This document shows positions 37,701-46,372 of a stretch of 64,000 nt of DNA, piece by piece. Made by a program: the position numbers and the translations under genes. A model generated the notes under the pieces. The model saw only the letters and a list, made by a program, of their open reading frames with translations. It had not been told where the DNA came from and did not search any database. The stretch lies in the NCBI GenBank assembly GCA_025210775.1, contig JAOARB010000028.1, forward strand, positions 62,001-126,000, in the 5' to 3' direction. The stretch comes from Prolixibacteraceae bacterium. GTDB lineage: Bacteria; Bacteroidota; Bacteroidia; Bacteroidales; Prolixibacteraceae. The first letter of the stretch is position 1. Each line of letters begins with the position of its first letter.

Positions 37701-38882
37701 GTTTGTGTTAATAGCCATACGAACAGCATCTGCTGTATGACGACTAAGCACCTTCATATTAACAGAAAGAGAAAGTATTTTTTCATTAGAGGAAACGTCC
37801 ACGGATACATTTCCTGCACCATCTTCTGCATGTAAAACAACTTTGGTTGTTTCCCCTTCAGTAAGACCATTAAAATGAACTATATTATTATTCATCGATG
37901 CTTTATAGTCGACTTGCTGTTGAGCAATCTCTACTCCATTTTGAAGCACTTTAATGGTAACACGAGCATCCTCAGAACAACTATAGTCAACAGAAATAGA
38001 AGACGATGAAGTAATTTGAAATTGGTTAATAGTTAAAGCGGGAGCAGTAACATCGTTATAATTCCATTTTTTCACTGCTTGATCATCAGAAGTAAGAAGA
38101 TAGTTATCCATTGCAACGACTCCAAAAACCCCTGCTTTAGATGAACCCATCTGACCTACAAAAGAGTTAAAAGCAAGAGGATTAGCAAACTCGTATAATC
38201 CATATTCACCAGCAATCTTAGAAGCTTGAGCTGCCACCATAATCAAATCTTTGAAAGCCACCGCTTGTTGTGTTTTATTGAAAACACCACTATTGGCATA
38301 ATAAGCCGTAGCATCTAGAGCAGTTCCATCAATAGCCTTTACCTGAACAGCACCTCTGTTTCGGTCAAAAAGGAAAACTTCACCATTCACTTCAAGAATA
38401 TCTTTAATATTACTGATTCCTTTAGAAACCCCTTTAATGTCTGTCACTGTGTGAATCTTGTTTGCCCCTTGATAAACTTCAAGGAAACTTCCTCCTACCC
38501 AAAGATCACCATTGGCTCTAAGAAGACAAGTAAAAGGTACACATCCCACAGATTGATGAGAAATTCTATCTCCATTAGAGTTGAATTTCACAACCATTTT
38601 ATTTGCACTATCCACACAGTAGATATCTCCATTGCTTGCAACAAAAAGATCGGTAAGATTTGCACCTGCATCAAATTTCGTATTTGCAATAAAAATATTC
38701 TTAGTCCCGGTTGTATAGTCCAACTTAATAATCTTATTAGACCCCTCTATTGCAAGCACTTCATCTTGTAGACGAGCCATAGACCTTAGTCCCGTTATGG
38801 GCTTAGAAGAGTCAAAATTCCAATTCTGAGAGAAAACACTTCCCCAACAGAATAAAAAGACAATGAGTAATAAGTTTTTCAT
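34734..38882 (-). CDS. Large secreted PL8-like polysaccharide lyase with beta-propeller and T9SS domain
   Basis: The protein has 1382 residues. A signal peptide (1-18) is followed by an NHL/SMP-30-like beta-propeller (about 25-285), a fibronectin-III-like domain (about 290-375), a second beta-sandwich (about 378-475), an alpha-toroid domain (about 485-800), beta-sandwich domains (about 860-1290) and a type A T9SS sorting domain (1306-1382, LYPNPT start). The segment DYTGYHHRGFWGNAY near residue 715 and GNRTFP...VHRHADKM resemble PL8 chondroitin/hyaluronan lyases and could hold the catalytic His and Tyr. The PL8-like part is well supported as a class, but the precise substrate is not. Export by T9SS to the surface or medium is expected. 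Confidence 0.85.
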   Translation of the reverse strand: MKNLLLIVFLFCWGSVFSQNWNFDSSKPITGLRSMARLQDEVLAIEGSNKIIKLDYTTGTKNIFIANTKFDAGANLTDLFVASNGDIYCVDSANKMVVKFNSNGDRISHQSVGCVPFTCLLRANGDLWVGGSFLEVYQGANKIHTVTDIKGVSKGISNIKDILEVNGEVFLFDRNRGAVQVKAIDGTALDATAYYANSGVFNKTQQAVAFKDLIMVAAQASKIAGEYGLYEFANPLAFNSFVGQMGSSKAGVFGVVAMDNYLLTSDDQAVKKWNYNDVTAPALTINQFQITSSSSISVDYSCSEDARVTIKVLQNGVEIAQQQVDYKASMNNNIVHFNGLTEGETTKVVLHAEDGAGNVSVDVSSNEKILSLSVNMKVLSRHTADAVRMAINTNHEGDLYYVLSDQVDNDTQYTSADQILRDANVVKSIHLTNGKIEHAFNFNFPTTKRLWYVVRDNNNIATNVGSVKIAAFSLIDQISDKVVLTFTGKGTALTEKWVAKHLQYLVDRGNTAMSRVGNYQITSALTPYYLKYDNNSQVDDADRAHLHKLIGEVLFPLSLLYNIEDANNPYYHNNDVRDAIINMFKYVDAREFNASCFTEFKGGGVYLRLTGYFYSALFMRDELIKADCYSMVLATMKWWTNWSLVDFDVNRWNTMDRNKCRNADFTRTFYRNRLITTLMMPSVDDQREVRLLELSRVISEACQYSPGWGGMIKKDYTGYHHRGFWGNAYNADGVREASEMASYLAGTKYALNRSALENLGNYWLANIFYTNKFDISRGVCGRFPTQRSSFLNNSMSVLSLTEALEDGEMKTSLQSHFLSLWNTTDGVKDLRARDVKCNISFSGGFGNWIDANNFSTTTPLAPRSLTSGNRTFPYAAFQVHRHADKMVTVKGFNKYVWDYETNWEQNFFGYQQSNGAMEIIGTNDSQLNMPTAEASGWNANGYDWSHTPGVTGYVIPLRTLKAGFKYARFTFDYFAGGVSLQNQMGMYGFRFYDVRTLNGGKIALRAKKSYTFFGDYVVCMGSNISSTLDRYPVHTTVLQNNLSDISVPTMIDGTAHDGNNYHHEITNNGSVTIEDSRGIAYYIPDAENLNVDRAEQISRDDRDKKDTQGSFEKIYFNHGNLPAGDDYLYVVSLDGKPLNDKIAAAPADYFKVLQQNSAAHILYSKEKQTYAYSLFKAGEIATDQGVLAFSDSDAMVMVKEGDKSIDLSLAHLDLGLLAKDQSFYQVWSIKEDNLWNDSQEQTVTIKLRGHWELLDNAQGKVILDGYEKETNQTVLTFRCIDAKSVEVKLGSNDESTAVDNEIVSDMKLYPNPTRDIFSISNSKSNKLAKVVVRNICGAIVKNIPAYTFNTTIDLSGFDAGVYSVEVYEDQKSEPTIEKIVKY

Positions 38883-39250
38883 AGATTGATTTTAATAAAT
38901 TTAGAAAGCATAAAAGTGAAACCTTATACTTCAATATTATTATACATAGAGACAACTGAAGAAGTGTCCCCAACTCCTAAAGTAATCTCCAAACGCTTCC
39001 AACTAAAAAGAAGCAATTATTTTACAGTGAAAATATAGTCATTAAAAAAAACCTGTATCTCCACATTTCTCGTTTTCGATATTAATTATGTTGAATTTAA
39101 ACCCACAAATGTAGAATAAAATAACGAAGTAGAAACCATCACAGATAAAGAGCTATTTTTCTGGGATATAGGCATAGAAAATATCGACAAGTATGAACTA
39201 TTACAGCATAAAAAAGCAAAAGCGAGAGTCGTAGATTTCGTGATTAATTA
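38883..39250. other. Divergent intergenic region
   Basis: This 368-nt AT-rich stretch separates the PL8-like gene (minus) from the YggS gene (plus). No hairpin or repeat stands out. It carries both promoters. Confidence 0.4.
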
Positions 39251-39258
39251 TAACTTTG
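39251..39258 (+). promoter_or_regulatory. Promoter -7 element (TAACTTTG)
   Basis: TAACTTTG matches TAnnTTTG. Transcription would begin near 39265, which excludes the GTG at 39266 as a leadered start and supports the ATG at 39290. Confidence 0.4.
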
Positions 39259-39289
39259 ATTTTGTGTGAAAAAATACATTTTGGGAAAC

Positions 39290-39961
39290 ATGAATATTAG
39301 AAGCAGATTACAAAAAATTGAAGAGTCGATACCAGAAAACGTAACGCTCGTTGCAGTATCTAAGACCAAACCAATAGAAGACCTTCAAGAAGCATATGAT
39401 GCAGGAATCCGAATCTTTGGAGAAAATAAAGTTCAGGAGATGTGTCATAAACAAGAGGTCTTACCTAAAGATATAGCATGGCATATGATAGGCCATCTAC
39501 AGAGCAATAAGGTTAAATATATTGCTCCTTTTGTTTCACTTATCCATTCGGTTGATAGTTTTAAGATTCTATCTACAATTAATAAAGAAGCAAAAAAATG
39601 TGATCGTGTTATCGATGTGTTATTACAGATGCACATAGCGGAAGAAGAGACTAAATTTGGACTTACCCCAAAGGAGGTAGAAGAGATTCTTTCTTCAGAT
39701 CAATTTAAGGCATTAGAGCATGTTAGAGTTGTTGGTTTAATGGGAATGGCCACGAATAGTTCAGATCAAGAGAAAGTAAAACAAGAATTTTCAACACTTC
39801 ATGATATTTTTGAGCACTTAGAAAAAACATTTTTCCCTAATTTGAGTTATTTTAATACGATCTCAATGGGTATGTCTTCGGACTATCCTTTAGCTATTGA
39901 GTGTGGCAGTACCATGGTTAGAATCGGAAGTACCATCTTTGGACAACGAAATTATAATTAA
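39290..39961 (+). CDS. yggS: YggS-family PLP-binding protein
   Basis: The ATG at 39290 gives 223 residues of an alanine-racemase-like TIM barrel without the second domain. The PLP lysine is in LVAVSKTKP (about residue 26), followed by FGENKVQEM, WHMIGHLQSNKVKYI and the C-terminal SMGMSSDYPLAIECGSTMVRIGS phosphate-binding segment. Proteins of this family keep pyridoxal phosphate and amino/keto acid pools in balance and have little catalytic activity. A DHOD-like gene follows 34 nt downstream, so the two are probably co-transcribed. Confidence 0.93.
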   Translation: MNIRSRLQKIEESIPENVTLVAVSKTKPIEDLQEAYDAGIRIFGENKVQEMCHKQEVLPKDIAWHMIGHLQSNKVKYIAPFVSLIHSVDSFKILSTINKEAKKCDRVIDVLLQMHIAEEETKFGLTPKEVEEILSSDQFKALEHVRVVGLMGMATNSSDQEKVKQEFSTLHDIFEHLEKTFFPNLSYFNTISMGMSSDYPLAIECGSTMVRIGSTIFGQRNYN

Positions 39962-39995
39962 CCATATTTAGAACGTTACTAAAAGAATAAAAGAT

Positions 39996-40985
39996 ATGAC
40001 AAAGTTATCATGTGAATATATGGGCTTAGAATTAAAAAGCCCTTTTGTAGTTGCTAGTTCTGGATTAACACAATCCATCGATAAGATCAAAGAGTTTGAG
40101 AAACATGGAGCCTCGGCCATTATCATCAAATCCTTGTTTGAGGAACAAATAAGACACGAAGCTCATCATATAACCCAAAAAGAGGCACATAATTTGTCCT
40201 ATCCTGAGGCACAAGAATATATTCATGAGTATACACGTAAAAATACATTAGAGAAACACTTTCAAATTATTTCTCAAGCAAAGAAAGAGGTCTCTATTCC
40301 TATTATTGCTAGCATCAGTTGCATCACAGACAAAGAGTGGACAGATATAGCAAAGAAGGTAGAAGAATATGGAGCAGATGCAATAGAGATCAATGCTTTT
40401 ATCATTCCTACCAGTCGTGAAGAGAGTTCAGAAGATATTGAACAAAAATATATCAACATATTAAAGACAGTGAAGGCAGCAACCAACTTACCTGTTGGAA
40501 TGAAAATAGGTCCACATTACACTAATTTGGTTCGTCTGGTAGATCGTCTAAAAGCATACGGTGCAGCATCAGTTACCATCTTTAACCGATTCTACGAGCC
40601 AGACATTGATATTGAAACGATGAAGATCACCTCTAGTGAGATCTTTAGTAGCTCTTCTGACCTACGTAGATCACTACGTTGGGTAGGAATCATCTCTGGT
40701 TATGTAGAAGGAATTGACATTGCAGCATCTACGGGTATTCATACAGGAGAAGATGTAATCAAACAACTTCTAGCTGGAGCAAAAGTAACCCAACTATGTT
40801 CTACACTATATATCCATGGTCCAGAGCATATAGAGAAAATATCCAAGACACTCGAAAGCTGGATGAACAAATGGAACTTCAAGTCGATAAAAGAGTTTAG
40901 AGGAAGACTCTCTAGTAATCCTGAAATGGATCAGCAAACTTTTGAAAGAGCACAGTTTATGAAGTACTTTTCAGATCATGCTTAA
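39996..40985 (+). CDS. Dihydroorotate dehydrogenase-like flavoprotein
   Basis: This 329-residue TIM-barrel protein of the PyrD family has N-terminal LKSPFVVASSGLTQS and the FMN/phosphate segments VGMKIGPHYTNL, ASTGIHTGEDVIKQLLAGAKVTQLCSTLY. The usual class 1 active-site segment (N-x-S-C-P-N) is replaced by EINAFIIPTSRE near residue 131, so the catalytic Cys is missing. This fits the dihydroorotate dehydrogenase-like group of Bacteroidota whose substrate is unknown. I would not annotate it as pyrD. It ends at a strong terminator. Confidence 0.88.
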   Translation: MTKLSCEYMGLELKSPFVVASSGLTQSIDKIKEFEKHGASAIIIKSLFEEQIRHEAHHITQKEAHNLSYPEAQEYIHEYTRKNTLEKHFQIISQAKKEVSIPIIASISCITDKEWTDIAKKVEEYGADAIEINAFIIPTSREESSEDIEQKYINILKTVKAATNLPVGMKIGPHYTNLVRLVDRLKAYGAASVTIFNRFYEPDIDIETMKITSSEIFSSSSDLRRSLRWVGIISGYVEGIDIAASTGIHTGEDVIKQLLAGAKVTQLCSTLYIHGPEHIEKISKTLESWMNKWNFKSIKEFRGRLSSNPEMDQQTFERAQFMKYFSDHA

Positions 40986-41003
40986 ACCATATATATTAGA
41001 AAC

Positions 41004-41034
41004 AAAAAAGGAGCTTAAATAAGCTCCTTTTTTT
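41004..41034. terminator. Bidirectional terminator
   Basis: A 12-bp stem (AAAAAGGAGCTT / AAGCTCCTTTTT) with an AAAT loop lies between the convergent DHOD-like and S46 genes. Confidence 0.88.
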
Positions 41035-41122
41035 GTTTCCTCGCAAAGGTATCTTAAACGAGAATATATTTTAAAAGTATTTCTTCCCTATAGATCAGTA
41101 ACACGCTAATCAATAAAGAAAA

Positions 41123-43294
41123 TTATTCTACAATATCCATCTCCTCAATTAGATTCGTTGCTCCTGCATATTTATCAATCACAAACAAGACATAGCGTAC
41201 ATCTAAAATAATGTTACGACAGAATCTTGGATCAAACATCAAATCACTCATGGTTCCATCCCAACAACGATCGAAATTAACCCCTATAAGCTCCCCCTTT
41301 ACATTAAGAACGGGGCTACCAGAGTTTCCTCCAGTAGTATGGTTAGAGGCACAAAAAGCAACAGGTAAATTGCCGTTCTTATTTGCATAGACACCATAGT
41401 TTTTCTCTTTATATAGAGCGATCAATTTCTTAGGTGCTTGATAATCGACAATAGACTGTTGACTCTTCTGGTACACTCCTTTTAAAGTCGTAAAAGGAGA
41501 ATAATAGACTCCATCTTTAGGATTATATCCTTTAATCTGTCCATAAGACACACGCATAGTTAGATTGGCATCAGCCATAAATGGTTGATCTCCATTCATC
41601 TCCTGTAGAGCTTTCACATACAACTTCTGTGTTGCACTAATTTTCTCTTTAATATATTGATATTTAAAGAAAGAAGTAAAGACATAAGTTTGATCCATCT
41701 CATATTTCAAATGGAATATTGGATCAGAGGTCAACTTATCTCTATCTTTTCGTTTATACTTACGAATAAATGATTTCGTTGCAGCAGAATCAACAAGGAA
41801 GGATTTATTATATAAACGAGAAGCGAACTTTCCTTTACCAATATAACGAGACACCTTATCCATGCTTTCGCCATAATATTTAGGATCGATATTTTGTTTA
41901 TATAAAACCAATAGTTTCCCTAAAACATTAGCATCTACTTCTGGATCATAATCCTTATAGAATTTATCCAGTTTCTTAATGATATCCTTTTTTTCAACAT
42001 GAAGCCCTTTATCCTTATCATGAATAAATGTATTTAGTATAGAACACAATTCAAAAATATCAGCTCCTCTTTCAACGATCTCTTCATAGAAAACCTGTCG
42101 CTTATGATATGGAACAAATTCATTGTATAGAGAGTCAAAATCAGAAAGGATATGACCATATTTAGCTATCCTATTAGGTTCTTCATTAACCCAAGCTTGA
42201 AACTGCTTTTCTTGTTCTTGTTTTCGTTCTATTGCATGAAAACGAGACAGTCCCAATATCGCTCCTTGCCATTTCTTCCAACCATTTGCAGTACGTGCAT
42301 ATTTAGAAGCATACTGTATATCTACTTTTGGATCTTTATTCATACTCTCTTTCCATGTAGAAAGTTTCAAATCTCTAATGCTTATTCTCGTTGGAAAAGA
42401 AACATTCTGGTACATCGAAATTGCAGGAGAAGGAAGATATAATTGTGTTTTCCCAGGATATCCCATCACCATTGTAGGATCGCCTTCATTTAATTCACCA
42501 AGCTTAATCTTTAAATGATTCTTAGATTGTAGTGGAACATTATCAGCTGAATAATTTGCAGGTGCTCCTTCTTTGGTTGCATAAATACGGAACATTGAAA
42601 AGTCTCCAGTATGTCTAGGCCATACCCAATTATCGGTATCCCCTCCAAACTTACCAATAGAAGAAGGAGGAGCCCCAACTAACCTCACATCCTTATATAT
42701 TTTATAGATATACATAAAATACTGATTCCCATAAAGTATTGGTTTAACCGACACTTCAGTGAATTCATCTTTACTATATTGCTTGATCAATGCATCACAT
42801 CTCTCTTCTATCAGCTCTTTTTGTTTCGATTGATCCTTTAAAGCATCAACCCCTTTAAGAACAATCTGTGAAACATCTTCCATTCGTTCCAAGAAACGTA
42901 CTTTCAATGAAGGTACAGCCAACTCTTCTTTTTGGGAATAAGCCCAAAAGCCATCTTTAAGAAGATTATTTTCCACACTACTCAAAGCTTGGATAGAAGC
43001 ATAACCACAGTGATGATTGGTAAGAACCAAACCTTTAGAAGAGACAATCTCTCCAGTACACCCACCACCAAAGAGAACAACAGCATCTTTAAGGCTAGAG
43101 TGGTTAACATCATAAATATCTTTAGCAGACAACTTAAAACCAAGTTTCTGCAAATCCTGCATATTATACTTCTCTAGCAGTGTAGGAATCCACATCCCCT
43201 CTTCTGCTCTACTCTTTAAAGGGATAGATACTGCGATTAGAAGAAAAAGAGAAATAACCCAATGCAAAGAAACATATCTCTTACAATCCATCAT
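41123..43294 (-). CDS. S46-family dipeptidyl-peptidase, DPP11-like
   Basis: This 723-residue exported serine peptidase has a signal peptide (about 1-30) and a trypsin-like double barrel. The catalytic His lies in LTNHHCGYAS (94-95), the Asp in GGDTDNWVWPRHTGDF and the Ser in TGGNSGSP (about 658). The residue after GVNFD is Arg (about 676), as in DPP11 enzymes that release dipeptides with Asp or Glu in the second position; DPP7 enzymes have Gly there. The specificity call rests on family knowledge. The start overlaps no gene; it lies 2 nt downstream of the methyltransferase gene and is probably co-transcribed with it. Confidence 0.94.
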   Translation of the reverse strand: MMDCKRYVSLHWVISLFLLIAVSIPLKSRAEEGMWIPTLLEKYNMQDLQKLGFKLSAKDIYDVNHSSLKDAVVLFGGGCTGEIVSSKGLVLTNHHCGYASIQALSSVENNLLKDGFWAYSQKEELAVPSLKVRFLERMEDVSQIVLKGVDALKDQSKQKELIEERCDALIKQYSKDEFTEVSVKPILYGNQYFMYIYKIYKDVRLVGAPPSSIGKFGGDTDNWVWPRHTGDFSMFRIYATKEGAPANYSADNVPLQSKNHLKIKLGELNEGDPTMVMGYPGKTQLYLPSPAISMYQNVSFPTRISIRDLKLSTWKESMNKDPKVDIQYASKYARTANGWKKWQGAILGLSRFHAIERKQEQEKQFQAWVNEEPNRIAKYGHILSDFDSLYNEFVPYHKRQVFYEEIVERGADIFELCSILNTFIHDKDKGLHVEKKDIIKKLDKFYKDYDPEVDANVLGKLLVLYKQNIDPKYYGESMDKVSRYIGKGKFASRLYNKSFLVDSAATKSFIRKYKRKDRDKLTSDPIFHLKYEMDQTYVFTSFFKYQYIKEKISATQKLYVKALQEMNGDQPFMADANLTMRVSYGQIKGYNPKDGVYYSPFTTLKGVYQKSQQSIVDYQAPKKLIALYKEKNYGVYANKNGNLPVAFCASNHTTGGNSGSPVLNVKGELIGVNFDRCWDGTMSDLMFDPRFCRNIILDVRYVLFVIDKYAGATNLIEEMDIVE

Positions 43295-43296
43295 GA

Positions 43297-44028
43297 TTAA
43301 CCTTTTCTTCTTAATTTACACAAATAGTCAAAATGCTCCCCTTCATCGAACTTTTCAACAACAAAGTCAGAAGCCTCAACAATATCTCTCATGTTATCTG
43401 GATCTAAGAAAAGCCAGTCGAACTTATCCCCTTTGACATCACCATATTTCATCTGGTAATTTACCACTCCATAATATTTATCACTATTGATATCGACATA
43501 CGCCTCACCATCTTCATCCATAAAAAGATAGATCAAATCAGAAGAATCAAAAACGATACATCCATTAGGATTCAATAACTCTTTGGCCTGCTTTAGAAGG
43601 GTCTTAAATCCATCTAAAGAGCCAGAAATACCGATACCATTCATCAATAGAAGTAATGTGTCATATTTCTGTTTTGGTTGGTAAGTAAAAAAGTCCGCAG
43701 CCTCTACATTCTTAACGCCTCTCATTCGAGCAATCATACAAGCATCAAAAGAAGTATCTAATGCAGTCACATCGTATCCTTTTTGTTGCAAAAGCAAAGA
43801 GTGACTACCAACACATGCTCCCACATCTAAAACTTTCCCCTCACACCATAATAACGCTTTCTTTTCAAGAGATGGCATCATTGTCATATCACGAAAAAAA
43901 TAAGCAGCATCCATAGTTTCATCTTCAGCGATATCCGATATCACTTCTATTAGAGCACTCTTTTTATTCTCCCAAAAATGTTTTACTGCAGCACCAATAG
44001 GATCTTTTTTAACTTGCATATATGTCAT
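43297..44028 (-). CDS. Class I SAM-dependent methyltransferase
   Basis: This 243-residue cytoplasmic protein has the SAM-binding motif I VLDVGACVGSHSLLLQQKG (about 66-84), an acidic residue after beta-2 (ALDTS) and LLLMNGIGISGSLDGF as motif-IV region. The substrate is unknown. It is directly upstream of the S46 peptidase gene with a 2-nt gap, so the two probably share a transcript, though no functional link is apparent. Confidence 0.88.
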   Translation of the reverse strand: MTYMQVKKDPIGAAVKHFWENKKSALIEVISDIAEDETMDAAYFFRDMTMMPSLEKKALLWCEGKVLDVGACVGSHSLLLQQKGYDVTALDTSFDACMIARMRGVKNVEAADFFTYQPKQKYDTLLLLMNGIGISGSLDGFKTLLKQAKELLNPNGCIVFDSSDLIYLFMDEDGEAYVDINSDKYYGVVNYQMKYGDVKGDKFDWLFLDPDNMRDIVEASDFVVEKFDEGEHFDYLCKLRRKG

Positions 44029-44125
44029 AAATTCGGTTCGTACAATTTTAATAATTCAAAAAAGTGAGCACAAAGTAAGCAGAAAATAATAAAATATTCA
44101 CAATAGAAGTCATCACCTTAAATTT

Positions 44126-46201
44126 TTATTTTTTTCTGACCTTAGGTATTTTAAGCATTATGGTAGTCCCTTTTCCTGTATCGCTCTCTAACATGATGTC
44201 TCCACCATTCAAGCTCATAAAAGATTTGCAAACACGAAGACCAAGGCCTGTACCTTTCTCACCCGCTGTCCCTTCTCTAACAACTGGCATATCATTATTA
44301 AACAATTTGTACTGTTCTTTTTTATCAATACCGATACCAAAATCCTGTATAGAAAGCGTAATGTAATTTAAGCTATTATTTGAAATGTAGACTTTCACTT
44401 CACCTTCAGGGAAAGAATACTTTAGCGCATTTCGAAAGATATTTATTAAGACTTTATTAAAGATTCGAGAGTCTATAAATACTTCCACTTCCGGTGAAAC
44501 ATCGAACACAAACTTCACATTCTTATCTTCAATTTCTGAAGCCATCTCACAATAAGCATCATCCACAACATCTAGAAGGTTTTTATTTCCTCTATTAGCA
44601 CGAATTTGACCATTACGAACACGAGACCATGACAACAGATTTGTCAACAGACGCTCCAAGTTATTTACCGACCCATAGATATTTGAAATAAAAGGTTTTA
44701 ACTCCTCTTTAGACAATTCATCATAGTCATATTTAATCACCTCGTTAATACTGATTATCGAAGAAAGAGGACTTCTTAAATCATGGGTAATAATAGAGAA
44801 TACATTATCATTTTCCTTTTTACTATTTTCCAATTCTATTTTTGACTGATACAATGCAGTATTGGTCTCTACATATTTGATATTCAACTCTTCTAGCTCC
44901 TTATTTTGTCGAGAAATATGTTCATTTTTAACCAATAATTGGTCGGTATGTCTGATCTTCAAAATATAACGACGAATAATAAAAACAAATAAGATAATAA
45001 AGCCACATATCAAAAAGAAAAAGATATCTCGCTCCATAGACTTCTGTTTAAGGATAAGCTCCCTTTCCCTACTTTCTGCATCTAACTTAAGACTCTTTTG
45101 AATCACTTTCTGTTTCTCGTAAGAAGCCTCAAAGTTCTGAATATACTCTTGTTTTTGTTTCTGATATCGATCTTGAATAAACTGATTCACCTGTTTATTC
45201 ATTTTCAAAGCATTCTGCCAGTCCTGTGTGTTTTCATATATCTTCTGCATCAGGGTATAGTAGTTTTCTTCTAACCCTAAGTAACCATTCTTTTTTGCAA
45301 TAAAATAGGTCTTACCAGCCGACTCTTTAGCTTTATTCCATAACTGTAAATAGCAATAGATTTGAGCGAAGGTACTATGAGAACTAGCGATGCCATAATC
45401 GTAGCTTACTCGATTAAATATCTTTAATGCATTACGTGCAGATTCTAAAGCATTCTTTGTATCTCCAACTTGGAGATATTCAAGCCCCATATTATTATAG
45501 ACAGAAGCGACATGGGTAAATCTGTTATTCTCTTTGTATAGTTTTACCGCCTTTTTATAATTTAAGATTGACTCATTATGCATGTTTTGCATACTCTTTA
45601 TACGTCCCATAGAGTTAAAAAGAGAAGCATTAAACATCACTTGATCATTGCCATCAACCTTAATATCAAGCGCATCTGTCATAAACAATTCTGCCGAATC
45701 ATAATCATGAATCATTATATAATTCAGTGCGATCTCTTGAAGCAGAACTTTTTGATTATATTGACTTTTTTCTTGTTCTCGGTAATAATCAAGACATTGG
45801 CTTAAATTACTAATAGAGTTACTATACTTATCACTTGAAAATTCTGCAAGAGCAACATCTTCTAGAAGTCGATAATACTGTTGTAGGGTATCGCGAGCAA
45901 CACCATTATCTAAAGCAGAATAGAGATAATCTAACGATTGTGCATAATCCGATTTTTCATAATAGGTACGACCAACAACCCAATCGTAAACGAAGACTGA
46001 ATAGGGAGAGGGACTGGATTGCAATCTTTTATACATCAATAAGCCTTTCAAACAAGAATCGGGCTTTTCTTTTATTTCGTGGTCTGTTAACGACTCTGGA
46101 TCAATTGGAATAACATGATTAGCTGCTACACCAACAGATGCACAGATAACAAAAAAACAAAATATAAATTTAAATTTCACCAATCCTATAACCTTAATCA
46201 T
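44126..46201 (-). CDS. Exported-sensor histidine kinase with TPR domain
   Basis: The chosen start at 46201 gives 691 residues, since a promoter element at 46223-46230 overlaps the longer N-terminus. A signal or membrane segment (about 5-28) precedes TPR repeats (about 35-360, periplasmic), a transmembrane helix (about 393-411), a coiled coil and a HisKA-HATPase kinase core. The phospho-accepting His is in SIITHDLRSPLSS (about residue 473), with the N box NIFRNALKYSF, G1 DFGIGID and G2 GTGLGLRV. No response regulator is encoded next to it, so its partner is elsewhere. Confidence 0.93.
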   Translation of the reverse strand: MIKVIGLVKFKFIFCFFVICASVGVAANHVIPIDPESLTDHEIKEKPDSCLKGLLMYKRLQSSPSPYSVFVYDWVVGRTYYEKSDYAQSLDYLYSALDNGVARDTLQQYYRLLEDVALAEFSSDKYSNSISNLSQCLDYYREQEKSQYNQKVLLQEIALNYIMIHDYDSAELFMTDALDIKVDGNDQVMFNASLFNSMGRIKSMQNMHNESILNYKKAVKLYKENNRFTHVASVYNNMGLEYLQVGDTKNALESARNALKIFNRVSYDYGIASSHSTFAQIYCYLQLWNKAKESAGKTYFIAKKNGYLGLEENYYTLMQKIYENTQDWQNALKMNKQVNQFIQDRYQKQKQEYIQNFEASYEKQKVIQKSLKLDAESRERELILKQKSMERDIFFFLICGFIILFVFIIRRYILKIRHTDQLLVKNEHISRQNKELEELNIKYVETNTALYQSKIELENSKKENDNVFSIITHDLRSPLSSIISINEVIKYDYDELSKEELKPFISNIYGSVNNLERLLTNLLSWSRVRNGQIRANRGNKNLLDVVDDAYCEMASEIEDKNVKFVFDVSPEVEVFIDSRIFNKVLINIFRNALKYSFPEGEVKVYISNNSLNYITLSIQDFGIGIDKKEQYKLFNNDMPVVREGTAGEKGTGLGLRVCKSFMSLNGGDIMLESDTGKGTTIMLKIPKVRKK

Positions 46202-46222
46202 ATTCAAACCTTCATTCGTTAA

Positions 46223-46230
46223 CAAAAGTA
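46223..46230 (-). promoter_or_regulatory. Promoter -7 element (TACTTTTG)
   Basis: TACTTTTG on the minus strand matches TAnnTTTG. Transcription would start near 46217, which supports 46201 as the kinase start codon. Confidence 0.4.
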
Positions 46231-46312
46231 ATATAATTAGAATATAGAATCATTCATTTAACATTTATTTTGATCTTTTTTTATTCCCAAATCGTCATAT
46301 GTTTAATTAAAC

Positions 46313-46348
46313 AAAAAGAGAAGATCCTGATAAGAATCTTCTCTTTTT
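46313..46348 (-). terminator. Terminator of the DsbA-like gene
   Basis: A 13-bp perfect stem (AAAAAGAGAAGAT / ATCTTCTCTTTTT) with a 10-nt loop, 25 nt after the stop codon. Confidence 0.88.
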
Positions 46349-46372
46349 ACAAATCTTTAGTTATAAAAGAAA

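Noticed and set aside
39996-40985. Annotation as pyrD
   Set aside because: The catalytic segment of class 1 enzymes is missing, so only the family name is safe.
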